Below, piece after piece: positions 16,504-24,407 of a stretch of 64,000 bases of DNA. The DNA is from Oceanospirillaceae bacterium (GTDB lineage Bacteria > Pseudomonadota > Gammaproteobacteria > Pseudomonadales > Balneatricaceae). The translations under genes and the position numbers were made by a program. The notes under the pieces were generated by a model. It ran no database searches. It had not been told where the DNA came from and saw only the letters and a program-made list of their open reading frames with translations. The stretch's first letter is position 1, and each line of letters opens with the position of its first letter. The stretch spans positions 186,001-250,000 of the forward strand of contig JABSQZ010000001.1 in the NCBI GenBank assembly GCA_013215505.1. The letters run 5' to 3'.

Positions 16504-17586
16504 CTAAGCGCTGACCACTGCAGGCTGTAGCGCCTGTTCAATCGCTGATTTACTGATGTTTTTGCCGATAAACACTAACTGTGTATTCGGAGTTTCAGCG
16601 ACATCCCAAAGACGGTCAAAGTGTAGATTTAAGCGTTTACCTACCGCTTGCACAACCTGACGCATCGGCTTGTTGGGAATAGCGGCAAAACCTTTAGCGC
16701 GGTAGATGTTGTGGCTATCGATCAGCTGTTGCAAGATCTGCTGCAGTTTTCCAGAGTCAACCAGCCCCAAGCTAATCACAAACGAGTCGAAGTGATCTTC
16801 TGCATGGGAGTGGTCATGACCTTCTTGATGATGGGCATCGTGATGATTGTGAATAGTATCAATGTGCGCTTCAGTAGCGGCTTCTATGCCAAACAACTTA
16901 TCCAGAGCTACATCGCCATTGTCTAAATACAACGTCTTGACGCTGGCTGGCAGTCGGCTATCGATCACGGCGCTGACCCTATCGCGCTGTGCCTGATCCA
17001 ACAGATCATTTTTACTGATCACTACTAAATCAGCGGCACTGAGCTGGTCATCGAGTAATTCACGCAAGCTTGGATCGTGGTTTAAACTCTCGTCGGCCTG
17101 GCGTTGCGCCTGCACTTTATCTTCATCACTGGCAAACCTACCCGCCGCTATCGCCGGCCCATCGACCACCGTTATTACCGCATCGACAGTGCAGTACTCT
17201 TTGATGCCGGGCCAATTAAATGCCTGCACCAGAGGTTTAGGCAGCGCCAATCCGGATGTTTCAATTAAGATGTGATCTATATCATCGCGTCTGGCCACTA
17301 ACTCTTGCATCACTGGTAAAAACTCTTCCTCTACCGTGCAGCAAATACAACCATTGGCCAGCTCGTAAATACCGTTTTTACCTTCTACCAGAGTGGCACT
17401 TTCATCTTCACACTCCAGCGGGCAGCTGCGTAGCAGCTCTGAGTCGATATCCAGCTCGCCAAATTCGTTGACTATCACGGCAATACGTTTGCCCGCTGCC
17501 TGTTTCAACACATTGGAAAGCAAGGTTGTTTTACCACTGCCGAGGAAACCTGTGACTATTGTGGTCGGTATTTTATTAAGTTTCAT
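16504..17586 (-). CDS. cobW: CobW metal-chaperone GTPase
   Basis: A 360-residue G3E-family GTPase thought to deliver cobalt to the chelatase. It has the P-loop VTGFLGSGKTT (about residues 12-21), the switch region IVNEFGELDID, the metal-binding motif GCICC (79-83) and ILIETSGLALP. Around residues 243-262 is a histidine-rich loop (NHHDAHHQEGHDHSHAED), and a CobW C-terminal domain follows. AAGGA lies 10 bases before the ATG. Directly upstream is a decayed copy of its own first codons. Confidence 0.93.
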   Translation of the reverse strand: MKLNKIPTTIVTGFLGSGKTTLLSNVLKQAAGKRIAVIVNEFGELDIDSELLRSCPLECEDESATLVEGKNGIYELANGCICCTVEEEFLPVMQELVARRDDIDHILIETSGLALPKPLVQAFNWPGIKEYCTVDAVITVVDGPAIAAGRFASDEDKVQAQRQADESLNHDPSLRELLDDQLSAADLVVISKNDLLDQAQRDRVSAVIDSRLPASVKTLYLDNGDVALDKLFGIEAATEAHIDTIHNHHDAHHQEGHDHSHAEDHFDSFVISLGLVDSGKLQQILQQLIDSHNIYRAKGFAAIPNKPMRQVVQAVGKRLNLHFDRLWDVAETPNTQLVFIGKNISKSAIEQALQPAVVSA

Positions 17587-17599
17587 TGATCCGTATTCC

Positions 17600-17677
17600 T
17601 TAAAGTGGTGCCGGTTTTAATTTTTTGCTGCCGAGAAAGCCTGTATTCCCAGCGGTCGGTATCTTCATTGCTTTCAT
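17600..17677 (-). pseudogene. 25-codon partial copy of the cobW 5' end
   Basis: The ATG at 17677 shares its A with the cobM stop (TGATG). The frame encodes MKAMKIPTAGNTGFLGS and a short tail, ending in TAA just before the ribosome binding site of real cobW. It matches the real CobW start MKLNKIPTTIVTGFLGS, with identical blocks such as ATACCGACC and CTCGGCAG at an offset of 91 bases. The lysine-threonine part of the P-loop is lost. It is either a truncated duplicate or a coupling leader between cobM and cobW. Confidence 0.65.
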
Positions 17678-18504
17678 CAATCGGTATTTCTGACAGCACT
17701 GCCAGTTTGAGTCTTCTGCTCAAGCAGCTGTAAATCATCAATCACCCCTTTACGCTTGCGAAAGATATTCGGTTTATCTTGGCTGTAGAGGTGTGAGTCA
17801 GAAAAATTTTCACAATCTAATACCCGACCGACGATAATGAGTGCGGTGAGCTTGTAGCCCTTAGCTGCAACTTTTGCGGCGATATCCGCCAGTGTGCCGA
17901 TGACTTTGTCCTGGTCCGGCCAGGAGGTGCGATAGCACACCGCCACCGGGCAATCAGCCCCGTAGTGCGGGATCAGTTCAGCGACGATTTTCTTCAGGTA
18001 TGTCACCCCCAGATGAATCGCCAGGGTCGCCCCCGACTGCGCCAATTGTGGTAATCGCTCGCGCTCCGGAAACGGCGTCTTGCCCTCGTAGCGAGTCAAT
18101 ATCAAGGTCTGGGAGACCTGTGACAAAGTCAGCTCTTTGCCCAGATAAGCGGCCGATGCGGCGACAGCGCTGACCCCGGGAATGATTTCATAATCGATAC
18201 CCATTTGCGTCAGCCGTCTGATCTGCTCGCCGATAGCACCGTACAGTGACGGATCACCGCACTGTAGCCGGGCGACATCTTTACCCTCGCGCTGCGCCTG
18301 CAAAAAGTACTGTTGCATTTCATCTAAGTTAATAGTGGCCGTATCGATAATTTGCTCGGCGCTGTCCTCCACTTCACGCAGCACTTCACGGGGAATCAGT
18401 GACCCGGCGTAGAGCACGATCGGGCAGCTCTTGAGAATGCGCAACCCTTTTAAAGTCATTAATTCCGGATCTCCGGGACCCGCACCAATGAAATATACCG
18501 TCAT
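17677..18504 (-). CDS. cobM: Precorrin-4 C11-methyltransferase CobM
   Basis: An S-adenosylmethionine-dependent tetrapyrrole methylase of about 275 residues that methylates C11 of the corrin precursor. It starts VYFIGAGPGDPELMTLKG, with LYAGSLIP, RLQCGDPSLYGAI and PGVSAVAASAAYLG following, all matching CobM/CbiF. AAGGTG lies 6 bases before the ATG at 18504, so I prefer it to the upstream GTG at 18513. cobJ lies upstream and the cobW-like mini-frame overlaps its stop codon. Confidence 0.94.
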   Translation of the reverse strand: MTVYFIGAGPGDPELMTLKGLRILKSCPIVLYAGSLIPREVLREVEDSAEQIIDTATINLDEMQQYFLQAQREGKDVARLQCGDPSLYGAIGEQIRRLTQMGIDYEIIPGVSAVAASAAYLGKELTLSQVSQTLILTRYEGKTPFPERERLPQLAQSGATLAIHLGVTYLKKIVAELIPHYGADCPVAVCYRTSWPDQDKVIGTLADIAAKVAAKGYKLTALIIVGRVLDCENFSDSHLYSQDKPNIFRKRKGVIDDLQLLEQKTQTGSAVRNTD

Positions 18505-18579
18505 ATTTGTCACCTTGTTTTTATCATTATCTGCACAGCCATTGCCGCTTCATCACACTTAAGCTAAGTTTAGCAATAG

Positions 18580-19371
18580 CTACGCCAATTTCTTCGAATA
18601 GCCGCGCGGCGTATACAGCCACTCTTTGTCACCATTGACGATATGTCGTGATTCACTGTTGCCGACACTGACCATGGTAAACATATCTACATCTTTTGCG
18701 TCCAAGTCCTGTAGCTGAATAATATTGATACTCTGCTCAGGACGGGTCAGCTGGCGACCTATCAGCACTGGGGTGTTTGCCGGCCGGCTGGCGAGCAAAA
18801 TATCCCGGGCGCTGTTTAGCTGCCAGTCGCGTTTCTTCGACACCGGATTGTAAAATGAGACGACAAAATCCCCGGCGGCGGCACATTCAATGCGCTTTTT
18901 TATGGTCTCCCAGGGAGTCAGTAAATCAGACAAGCTGATGGTACAAAAGTCATGTCCAAGCAGCGCTCCGACGGCGCTGGCACCCGCTTGCATCGCTGAA
19001 ATACCGGGAATCACCTGAATATCAACTTCCAGCCACTGCGGGCTTTGCTCCAAGCCCTGCAACTGTCGATCGAGCAGTTCAAAGACCAGCGTTGCCATCG
19101 CGTAGATGCCTATGTCTCCACTGGAAATTAACGCGGTCTCTTTTCCCTGAGCCGCCAGATCTAAGGCTAGCCGAGCGCGATTGATCTCTTCGCCCAGGGG
19201 CAAGTCGTGACGATTTTTAGCGGCGCAAATATCGCCGAGTAAATCCAGGTAAAGGCCGTAGGCGACCAGCTCAGTACTGGCGGATATCGCCTGTTGTGCC
19301 TTTGGAGTAAGTAACTGCAGATCACCGGGACCTGTGCCTATAATAAATAGTTTTTTCATTTTAAATTTCAT
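18580..19371 (-). CDS. cobJ: Precorrin-3B C17-methyltransferase CobJ
   Basis: A 263-residue tetrapyrrole methylase that methylates C17 and drives ring contraction. Motifs seen are LFIIGTGPGDLQLLTPKA, YGLYLDLLGD, ISSGDIGIYAMA, PGISAMQAGASAVG and VSFYNPVSKKR, the last being characteristic of CobJ/CbiH. The Met at 19359 is an alternative start. In the aerobic route CobJ works after CobG, which is not in the window; in the anaerobic route its equivalent CbiH acts with CbiG, whose homologue is two genes away. Confidence 0.94.
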   Translation of the reverse strand: MKFKMKKLFIIGTGPGDLQLLTPKAQQAISASTELVAYGLYLDLLGDICAAKNRHDLPLGEEINRARLALDLAAQGKETALISSGDIGIYAMATLVFELLDRQLQGLEQSPQWLEVDIQVIPGISAMQAGASAVGALLGHDFCTISLSDLLTPWETIKKRIECAAAGDFVVSFYNPVSKKRDWQLNSARDILLASRPANTPVLIGRQLTRPEQSINIIQLQDLDAKDVDMFTMVSVGNSESRHIVNGDKEWLYTPRGYSKKLA

Positions 19372-19394
19372 AGTTGAGTAATAAAATCACAGAG

Positions 19395-20087
19395 CTATTG
19401 CCCTGACGCTAACAGTTCATCGACAGTGACAAACTCATAATCCAGTTCTCTGAGCCCCTCTATGATCATGGGGACGGCTGCCAGCTCATTCTTACGGGTG
19501 ACAAACATCACATGTAATAAAATGATAGATCCGTTTTCAGCTTGATCAATCACATAGTCGGCAATTTCCCGGGCGCTGGCCTCTTCGCGCAAGGCGGAGC
19601 CGGGATCGACATCCCAAGTGACACTGGTAATATTTTTCTGCTCTAAGTAATAAGGTAAGGTAAATAGTTTTTTGCCGAACGGGGGGCGGAAATAGATCTT
19701 TTCTTCAAAACCGGATTTTCTGATCAGCTTGTCGGTTTTCTCTATTTCATTTGCGACAAAACTTGGGCTCTTTAGCAACATTCTGCTGTGTGAGTAAGAG
19801 TGATTACCCAGCTGATGGCCACCGCGCAATATCTCCGCGGTTAAATGCGGGCTGCGGGCTAACTCCTCACCGACCACAAAGAAAGTGGCTTTTACCCGCT
19901 GATCTGCCAACATTTTCAGCACTCTCTCGGTATACACCGGCTTAGGGCCGTCGTCAAAAGTCAGAGCTATGACTTTTTCAAAGCGGCTGCCGTGACTGAT
20001 CAGTTCACCAAAGAGTTGAAACTCAGTACTTTTGCTGATTTGCCAAAGCCCGGTAAAGATTAAAAAGATGATGACTAATTTTTTCAC
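19395..20087 (-). CDS. Secreted polysaccharide deacetylase (NodB fold)
   Basis: A 230-residue protein with an N-terminal hydrophobic segment (residues 3-16, signal peptide or anchor) and a NodB homology domain. The metal and catalytic motifs are TFDDGP (43-48), HSYSH (96-100) and RPPFG (134-138), with SIILLHV near 190 as the last motif. Such enzymes remove acetyl groups from chitin-like oligosaccharides, peptidoglycan or exopolysaccharide. It is inserted, same strand, between cbiG and cobJ with gaps of about 20 bases, so it is likely cotranscribed with B12 genes although it has no known role there. Confidence 0.87.
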   Translation of the reverse strand: MKKLVIIFLIFTGLWQISKSTEFQLFGELISHGSRFEKVIALTFDDGPKPVYTERVLKMLADQRVKATFFVVGEELARSPHLTAEILRGGHQLGNHSYSHSRMLLKSPSFVANEIEKTDKLIRKSGFEEKIYFRPPFGKKLFTLPYYLEQKNITSVTWDVDPGSALREEASAREIADYVIDQAENGSIILLHVMFVTRKNELAAVPMIIEGLRELDYEFVTVDELLASGQ

Positions 20088-20105
20088 TGTTTATCCTTAT
20101 TAAAA

Positions 20106-20873
20106 TTATATTTGATAGCTGCGGCCGATGGCGCAAGTGGCAACTTTAGACTTTTGTTTTGCCAGCATTAATTCGCTACTCGCAGCGCCACCCTCTATTC
20201 TTTGTGGACCTGCCGAAAGCAGCGCTGCCGACTCCGCCACCCCGTATACCCCGACCGTCTTAAACACATATTCAGAGGGATTTTGTAACTGTCCGGCGAC
20301 TTTTTGCAACTGAGTTACGCTGTAGCAGACAAAGGGGATATTCAGTTGCTGCGCCAGTTCAATTAATCCACCTTCGTCGCTTTTTATATCAATACTCGCC
20401 AGACAACTAATTTGTTGCAGGGTAATTCCCGCCCGCTCGACACACAGCTCCAGTAAATGCAATAAATCTTCTTTGCTGCAGTGGCGCTCGCAACCCATAC
20501 CGGCTGTGTACAATGGCTGTAAATAGGCATTAGCCGTAGTGCTCACCAGCTGTGCATCCAGCAGTTCAGCGACTTGTGCCGCCAACTGGTTGGCTCCCCC
20601 CTCGTGTCCGGACAACAGCGGTATCACAAACTGCCCCCGCTCATCTAAGACGATAACGGCAGGGTCTGAAGTTTTATTATTGAGCACAGGAGCCAGAGTG
20701 CGCACCACTATACCTGTGGCGCAGATACAAATTAATTGATCACCACTGCTAAAAGCCTGCTGCAACCGCTGGCTAAAAGGTTTAGGTTTGTGCCACACTT
20801 TGGCCTCAAGCAAAAACCCTAAGCGCTGCGCTAGCACTAACCCAGCGGTAGTTAAACTGATAATCCTAAGCAC
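20106..20873 (-). CDS. cbiG: CbiG/CobE-like cobalamin biosynthesis protein
   Basis: A 255-residue protein combining a CbiG N-terminal domain (ICATGIVVRTLAPVL and IPLLSGHEGGANQLA, to about residue 100) with a CbiG C-terminal/CobE domain (YTAGMGCERHCSKEDLLHLL onward). Full CbiG is longer and has a middle linker, which is nearly absent here. CbiG opens the delta-lactone of cobalt-precorrin-5A during ring contraction in the anaerobic pathway; CobE is a small aerobic-pathway counterpart of uncertain function. It overlaps cobI by 8 bases. Confidence 0.85.
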   Translation of the reverse strand: MLRIISLTTAGLVLAQRLGFLLEAKVWHKPKPFSQRLQQAFSSGDQLICICATGIVVRTLAPVLNNKTSDPAVIVLDERGQFVIPLLSGHEGGANQLAAQVAELLDAQLVSTTANAYLQPLYTAGMGCERHCSKEDLLHLLELCVERAGITLQQISCLASIDIKSDEGGLIELAQQLNIPFVCYSVTQLQKVAGQLQNPSEYVFKTVGVYGVAESAALLSAGPQRIEGGAASSELMLAKQKSKVATCAIGRSYQI

Positions 20874-21588
20874 TATCTCGCACCTGCTGACGATTTTTTG
20901 TCACCACAAACAGCGAAAAATATGGACCGGCGGCGACTTCCAAAGAGTCGACATCAGTATTGATCAATTGATTGTCCCTGGATATATACTCCAGGTAGTT
21001 CGCCTGTTCAGTGCGTTTGGTCTCTGCCAATAGCGCCAATATGCGCACTCTGGCCTGGCCCGCTTTCATAATCACCAGCGAGTCGTGTTCAAGTAAGGCG
21101 CGGCGAATTTGCAGATCACTGTGACGCCCGCTGATCACCGCAAAAGACTCTCGCTGTAAGGTGAGTGGTAGTTGTAATGCAGCCGCGGCGGCATGTACCG
21201 ATGAAACTCCAGGCACTACATGTATCTTGTGCTGCCCCTGCAGGCGCTCCAGCAAGTAGCTAAAAGAGCCAAAAAATAACGGGTCACCCTCACATAAAAA
21301 CACTACGTCATTGCCGGCAGACAACTGCTCGGCAATGCTCTGCGCCCCTGTGTCATAAGCCTTGTTTGCCAAAGTGCGGTCGGTACTCATCGGCATAGGT
21401 ATGGCTATATGTAACTGCTTGTGTGTCACTTGAGCAAAAGCTTCACGGGCAATAAAAGCTGCCTGCGACTCGCCTTTGTCGTTAGCTAAGTAGCTAACTA
21501 CCTTGGTATTGGCAATTAGCTGGCAGGCCTTTAAAGTAATTAACAGTGGATCACCCGGACCGACGCCCACCCCGTATAAAGTCGCCAT
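20866..21588 (-). CDS. cobI: Precorrin-2 C20-methyltransferase CobI
   Basis: A 240-residue tetrapyrrole methylase acting on precorrin-2 (or cobalt-precorrin-2). It begins LYGVGVGPGDPLLITLKA, followed by CEGDPLFFGSFSYLLERL and PGVSSVHAAAAALQLPL, as in CobI/CbiL. Its ATG shares an A with the cobL stop (TAATG) and its end overlaps the CbiG-like gene, a tightly coupled trio. Whether it prefers the metal-free or cobalt substrate cannot be read from sequence by eye. Confidence 0.94.
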   Translation of the reverse strand: MATLYGVGVGPGDPLLITLKACQLIANTKVVSYLANDKGESQAAFIAREAFAQVTHKQLHIAIPMPMSTDRTLANKAYDTGAQSIAEQLSAGNDVVFLCEGDPLFFGSFSYLLERLQGQHKIHVVPGVSSVHAAAAALQLPLTLQRESFAVISGRHSDLQIRRALLEHDSLVIMKAGQARVRILALLAETKRTEQANYLEYISRDNQLINTDVDSLEVAAGPYFSLFVVTKNRQQVRDSA

Positions 21589-22898
21589 TATTCAGTTACC
21601 GCCTGTGGATCCTGCAACTTAATCACAGGTTCCTGGCTGCGCTTAATGAAATTAAAAATACTCACTGGCAGCGCTTGCCGATAGACTAACTGCCCTCCCA
21701 GTGTGTCGCCGTGACTCACCGCTATTTGCTGAGTCATTACCTTGGCGTCTCCTCTGGCATTGCGCGCGTTTAAAAAGGCTATTAAATCGTGTTTGGTATT
21801 TTCTAAGACCGCCGTGGCGACAATTTGACCGCCGACTGCCAGCTGCGACCAGAGCCGCTCCAACAGTTGCGGCAACATGCCATCGCTGCCGCCGATGAAT
21901 ATTTTATTCGGCACCGGCAGCTTAGCTAAGATACCCGGAGCACTGCCGTGCACTGCGTGCAAATTAGTGACTAAACCAAATTTCTTCTGATTTTGTTTCA
22001 GGCAGTCATAGCGCTGCTGATTTTTTTCTATGGCAAACACTTTGGCATCTGCACACCAGTAATTGAGTTCAATACTGACACTGCCACAACCGGCGCCGAT
22101 GTCGTAGATAATATCGCCGGCACTGGGCTCTAATAGCGACAATACTTTTAAGCGCACTTCCGCCTTTGTGATCATATTGCGCCCGGCTTCTCCATCGGTA
22201 ATAAAATGATGGTTGGCAAAACCCGGAAACTGCGGTAGCGGCTTAACCGACCGACCGGTATTTATCACTGATATATGCAGTGGATCAAAGGATTTAGGAT
22301 TGCGTAACAATGCTTTAACCGCGTAGCTGCTAATTTCCTCATAGCGATAACCTATGGCCTCACAGACGGTTATCTTAGCCTCGTAGTAGCCCGCTTCTAT
22401 TAACTCATTGGCCAATATTTGCGGGGTACTCTGGCTATCGGTCAAGATCAACAAGGTCTGCTGGTCGCGCAACTTACTGCGCAATTTGCCGACAGGTCGC
22501 CCGTGTAAACTCAGCACTTCAATATTCTGCAAGGTCAGGCCCAGCCGGTGACAGACTTCCTGAACACTGGAAACCGCGGGATAAAAAGCTATTTTTTCCG
22601 GGGTAAAATTGCGGCTGAACCAACTGCCAATTCCGTAGTAGAGCGGATCTCCCGAGGCCAGCACCACCACCGAGCGCACGCCCTGGTTATAGTATTGCTG
22701 CAGGACTGTCTCTAAAACATCCAGCTTAGGTAACAAGGGGGTGATTTGATGCTCTTTGAGCAAGTGACTGACCACTTTCAACTGGCGCTTTGAGCCCAGC
22801 ACCATTTCGGCTCCGAGCAGCGTAGACATAGCGTCATCACTGAGCTGTGCTGCTTCGCAGGCGCCCAAACCAATAATAGAAATTTTAATCTCTTGCAT
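21588..22898 (-). CDS. cobL: Precorrin-6Y C5,15-methyltransferase (decarboxylating) CobL
   Basis: CobL methylates C5 and C15 and removes the acetate carboxyl at C12. The 436 residues hold two domains: a CbiE-type tetrapyrrole methylase (ISIIGLGACEAAQLS, SGDPLYYGIGSW, to about residue 205) and a CbiT-type class I methyltransferase (GDIIYDIGAGCGSVSIEL near residue 260, then FIGGSDGMLPQLLERLW). The fused form is the aerobic-type arrangement. It sits between cobH and cobI. Confidence 0.94.
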   Translation of the reverse strand: MQEIKISIIGLGACEAAQLSDDAMSTLLGAEMVLGSKRQLKVVSHLLKEHQITPLLPKLDVLETVLQQYYNQGVRSVVVLASGDPLYYGIGSWFSRNFTPEKIAFYPAVSSVQEVCHRLGLTLQNIEVLSLHGRPVGKLRSKLRDQQTLLILTDSQSTPQILANELIEAGYYEAKITVCEAIGYRYEEISSYAVKALLRNPKSFDPLHISVINTGRSVKPLPQFPGFANHHFITDGEAGRNMITKAEVRLKVLSLLEPSAGDIIYDIGAGCGSVSIELNYWCADAKVFAIEKNQQRYDCLKQNQKKFGLVTNLHAVHGSAPGILAKLPVPNKIFIGGSDGMLPQLLERLWSQLAVGGQIVATAVLENTKHDLIAFLNARNARGDAKVMTQQIAVSHGDTLGGQLVYRQALPVSIFNFIKRSQEPVIKLQDPQAVTE

Positions 22899-22935
22899 TT
22901 CAGGTTAAATCCACAACTGATACAGATTATTTTTT

Positions 22936-23577
22936 TTAATAGTATTCGCCATTGATGCAGCGCAACAGTGCATTACAAGTGGCGGCGGTCACCGCGCTGC
23001 CGCCCTCGCGACCCAAGAGTGTAATACATTCAACACCCAATGCACTATGCATTTCCCACAGCGCCTGCTTCGACTCTTGAGCACCGACAAAACCCACCGG
23101 CATAGCGATAATAAGCGCCGGTTTCTCTTTTGATGCGCCCAACATTTCTAACAACCTAAACAGCGCGGTCGGGGCATTGCCAATCACAATGACACTTCCC
23201 TCCAAGTGCGGCTGCCAATAGTCTAGCGCCGCCATAGTCCGGGTTTCACCGGTTTTTTTAGCCAGCTCAGCAACCTCAGGCTGATTGAGAAAGCAGTAGG
23301 GCTGATCTTTTAACATCCGTTTGGTTAGCCCCTGCTTAACCATCTCTACATCACAGAGGATTGCACACTGCTGTTGCAACGCCGCCATCCCGGCACTGCA
23401 GGCATTTTCAGAAAAGCGCAACTGCCCGGCAATCTGCGGTATGCCAACGCTGTGCACTACCCGCATCACCACTTGCTGCTGCTGCAGCGACAACCCGGAC
23501 AAGTCCGTCAGTGCTCTTATCTGCTTAAAACTCTGTTTTTCAATCTCACGCGGATCTTTTATGTAGTTATAACTCAC
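22936..23577 (-). CDS. cobH: Precorrin-8X methylmutase CobH
   Basis: CobH moves the C11 methyl group to C12, giving hydrogenobyrinate. The protein starts SYNYIKDPREIEKQSFKQIRALTDL, has the catalytic histidine in MRVVHSVGIPQI, and the conserved VIGNAPTALFRLLEML and IAMPVGFVGAQESKQALW. I place the start at the GTG at 23577, giving 213 residues, the family length; the open frame continues to a TTG at 23610 that lies inside a heptanucleotide repeat array and is unlikely to be the true start. Confidence 0.93.
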   Translation of the reverse strand: MSYNYIKDPREIEKQSFKQIRALTDLSGLSLQQQQVVMRVVHSVGIPQIAGQLRFSENACSAGMAALQQQCAILCDVEMVKQGLTKRMLKDQPYCFLNQPEVAELAKKTGETRTMAALDYWQPHLEGSVIVIGNAPTALFRLLEMLGASKEKPALIIAMPVGFVGAQESKQALWEMHSALGVECITLLGREGGSAVTAATCNALLRCINGEYY

Positions 23578-23601
23578 TGCCACTTCTCTTTTATTATTAA
23601 T

Positions 23602-23677
23602 AACTTCCAACTTCCTACTTCCAACTCGCTACGCGCTACGCGCTACTTACAATTTCCTACTTCCTACTTCCTACTGT
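23602..23677 (-). repeat. Heptanucleotide array between cobK and cobH
   Basis: Read on the minus strand, about ten 7-base units run in tandem: GTAGGAA three times, one degenerate unit, then GTAGCGC-like units three times, then GTTGGAA/GTAGGAA units. The TAG in the first units is the stop codon of cobK. Because 7 is not a multiple of 3, three successive TAG-bearing units stop all three frames. Confidence 0.85.
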
Positions 23678-24407
23678 CAAGCACCTCTGCAACCAGAGCC
23701 GCCCCACTGCTATATTCAGCAACATTTCCCTCAACAGAGTCCACCGGTCTGGCTAACATCAGCACTCTAATCTGTAACTGCCTGGCGGCTTCCAGCTTGG
23801 CATAAGTTGCCGCGCCACCCGCATTTTTACAGACTAATAAATCTGTTTTAAAATCCTCCATAATCGCTAATTCATCCGCTAACCCAAATGGACCTATGGC
23901 TTTCAGCCATTGAACATTTGCCGCTAAGCTAGCCACGGGGGCAGCGGCTGTGCGATACAGTAACTGCTGGCTGTTCGCCGCCAGCTGCTCGAGCTGAGAT
24001 TGGCTCAACTGCCCTGTGGTCAAAAAGGGCCGGCGGTAGTGGCTACAGTGCGCGATTAACTCGCTCCAACTATCTACTATCAGCCAGTTATCCGCGGATT
24101 GTGGCACCCATGGATCTCTGCTAAAACGCCAATAGGGGATATTCAGCTGCTGGCAGTTTCGCTGCGCGCTCTCAGTGATACGCACAGCATAGGGATGTGT
24201 GGCATCTAGCACCCCACTAATTTGCTGTTCGATTAAATACTTCTGCATGCCACCGGTCTTACTAAAGCCACCACTGATAACAGCGCATGCCAGATCAGGT
24301 TTTCTGACCAATCCCGCTACCGAGTAAATTACTTCTACCCCCGCTTGTATCAGTGGCGCGGCGATCTTCCTGGCATCGGCAGTCCCCCCCAGCAACAACA
24401 GCTTCAC
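23664..24407 (-). CDS. cobK: Precorrin-6A reductase CobK
   Basis: A 247-residue NADPH-dependent reductase that converts precorrin-6A to precorrin-6B. It begins KLLLLGGTADARKIA, contains DATHPYAVRITESAQR and YWRFSRDPW, and ends with a segment (LLVCKNAGGAATYAKLEAA) typical of CobK/CbiJ. It overlaps cbiD by four bases (ATGA). Its final codons (DSRK and TAG) run into the heptanucleotide array, so the last residues are repeat-encoded. Confidence 0.93.
   Translation of the reverse strand: MKLLLLGGTADARKIAAPLIQAGVEVIYSVAGLVRKPDLACAVISGGFSKTGGMQKYLIEQQISGVLDATHPYAVRITESAQRNCQQLNIPYWRFSRDPWVPQSADNWLIVDSWSELIAHCSHYRRPFLTTGQLSQSQLEQLAANSQQLLYRTAAAPVASLAANVQWLKAIGPFGLADELAIMEDFKTDLLVCKNAGGAATYAKLEAARQLQIRVLMLARPVDSVEGNVAEYSSGAALVAEVLDSRK

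Noticed and set aside
23602-23677. CRISPR-like array
   Set aside because: Units are only 7 bases, have no spacers and run directly tandem.
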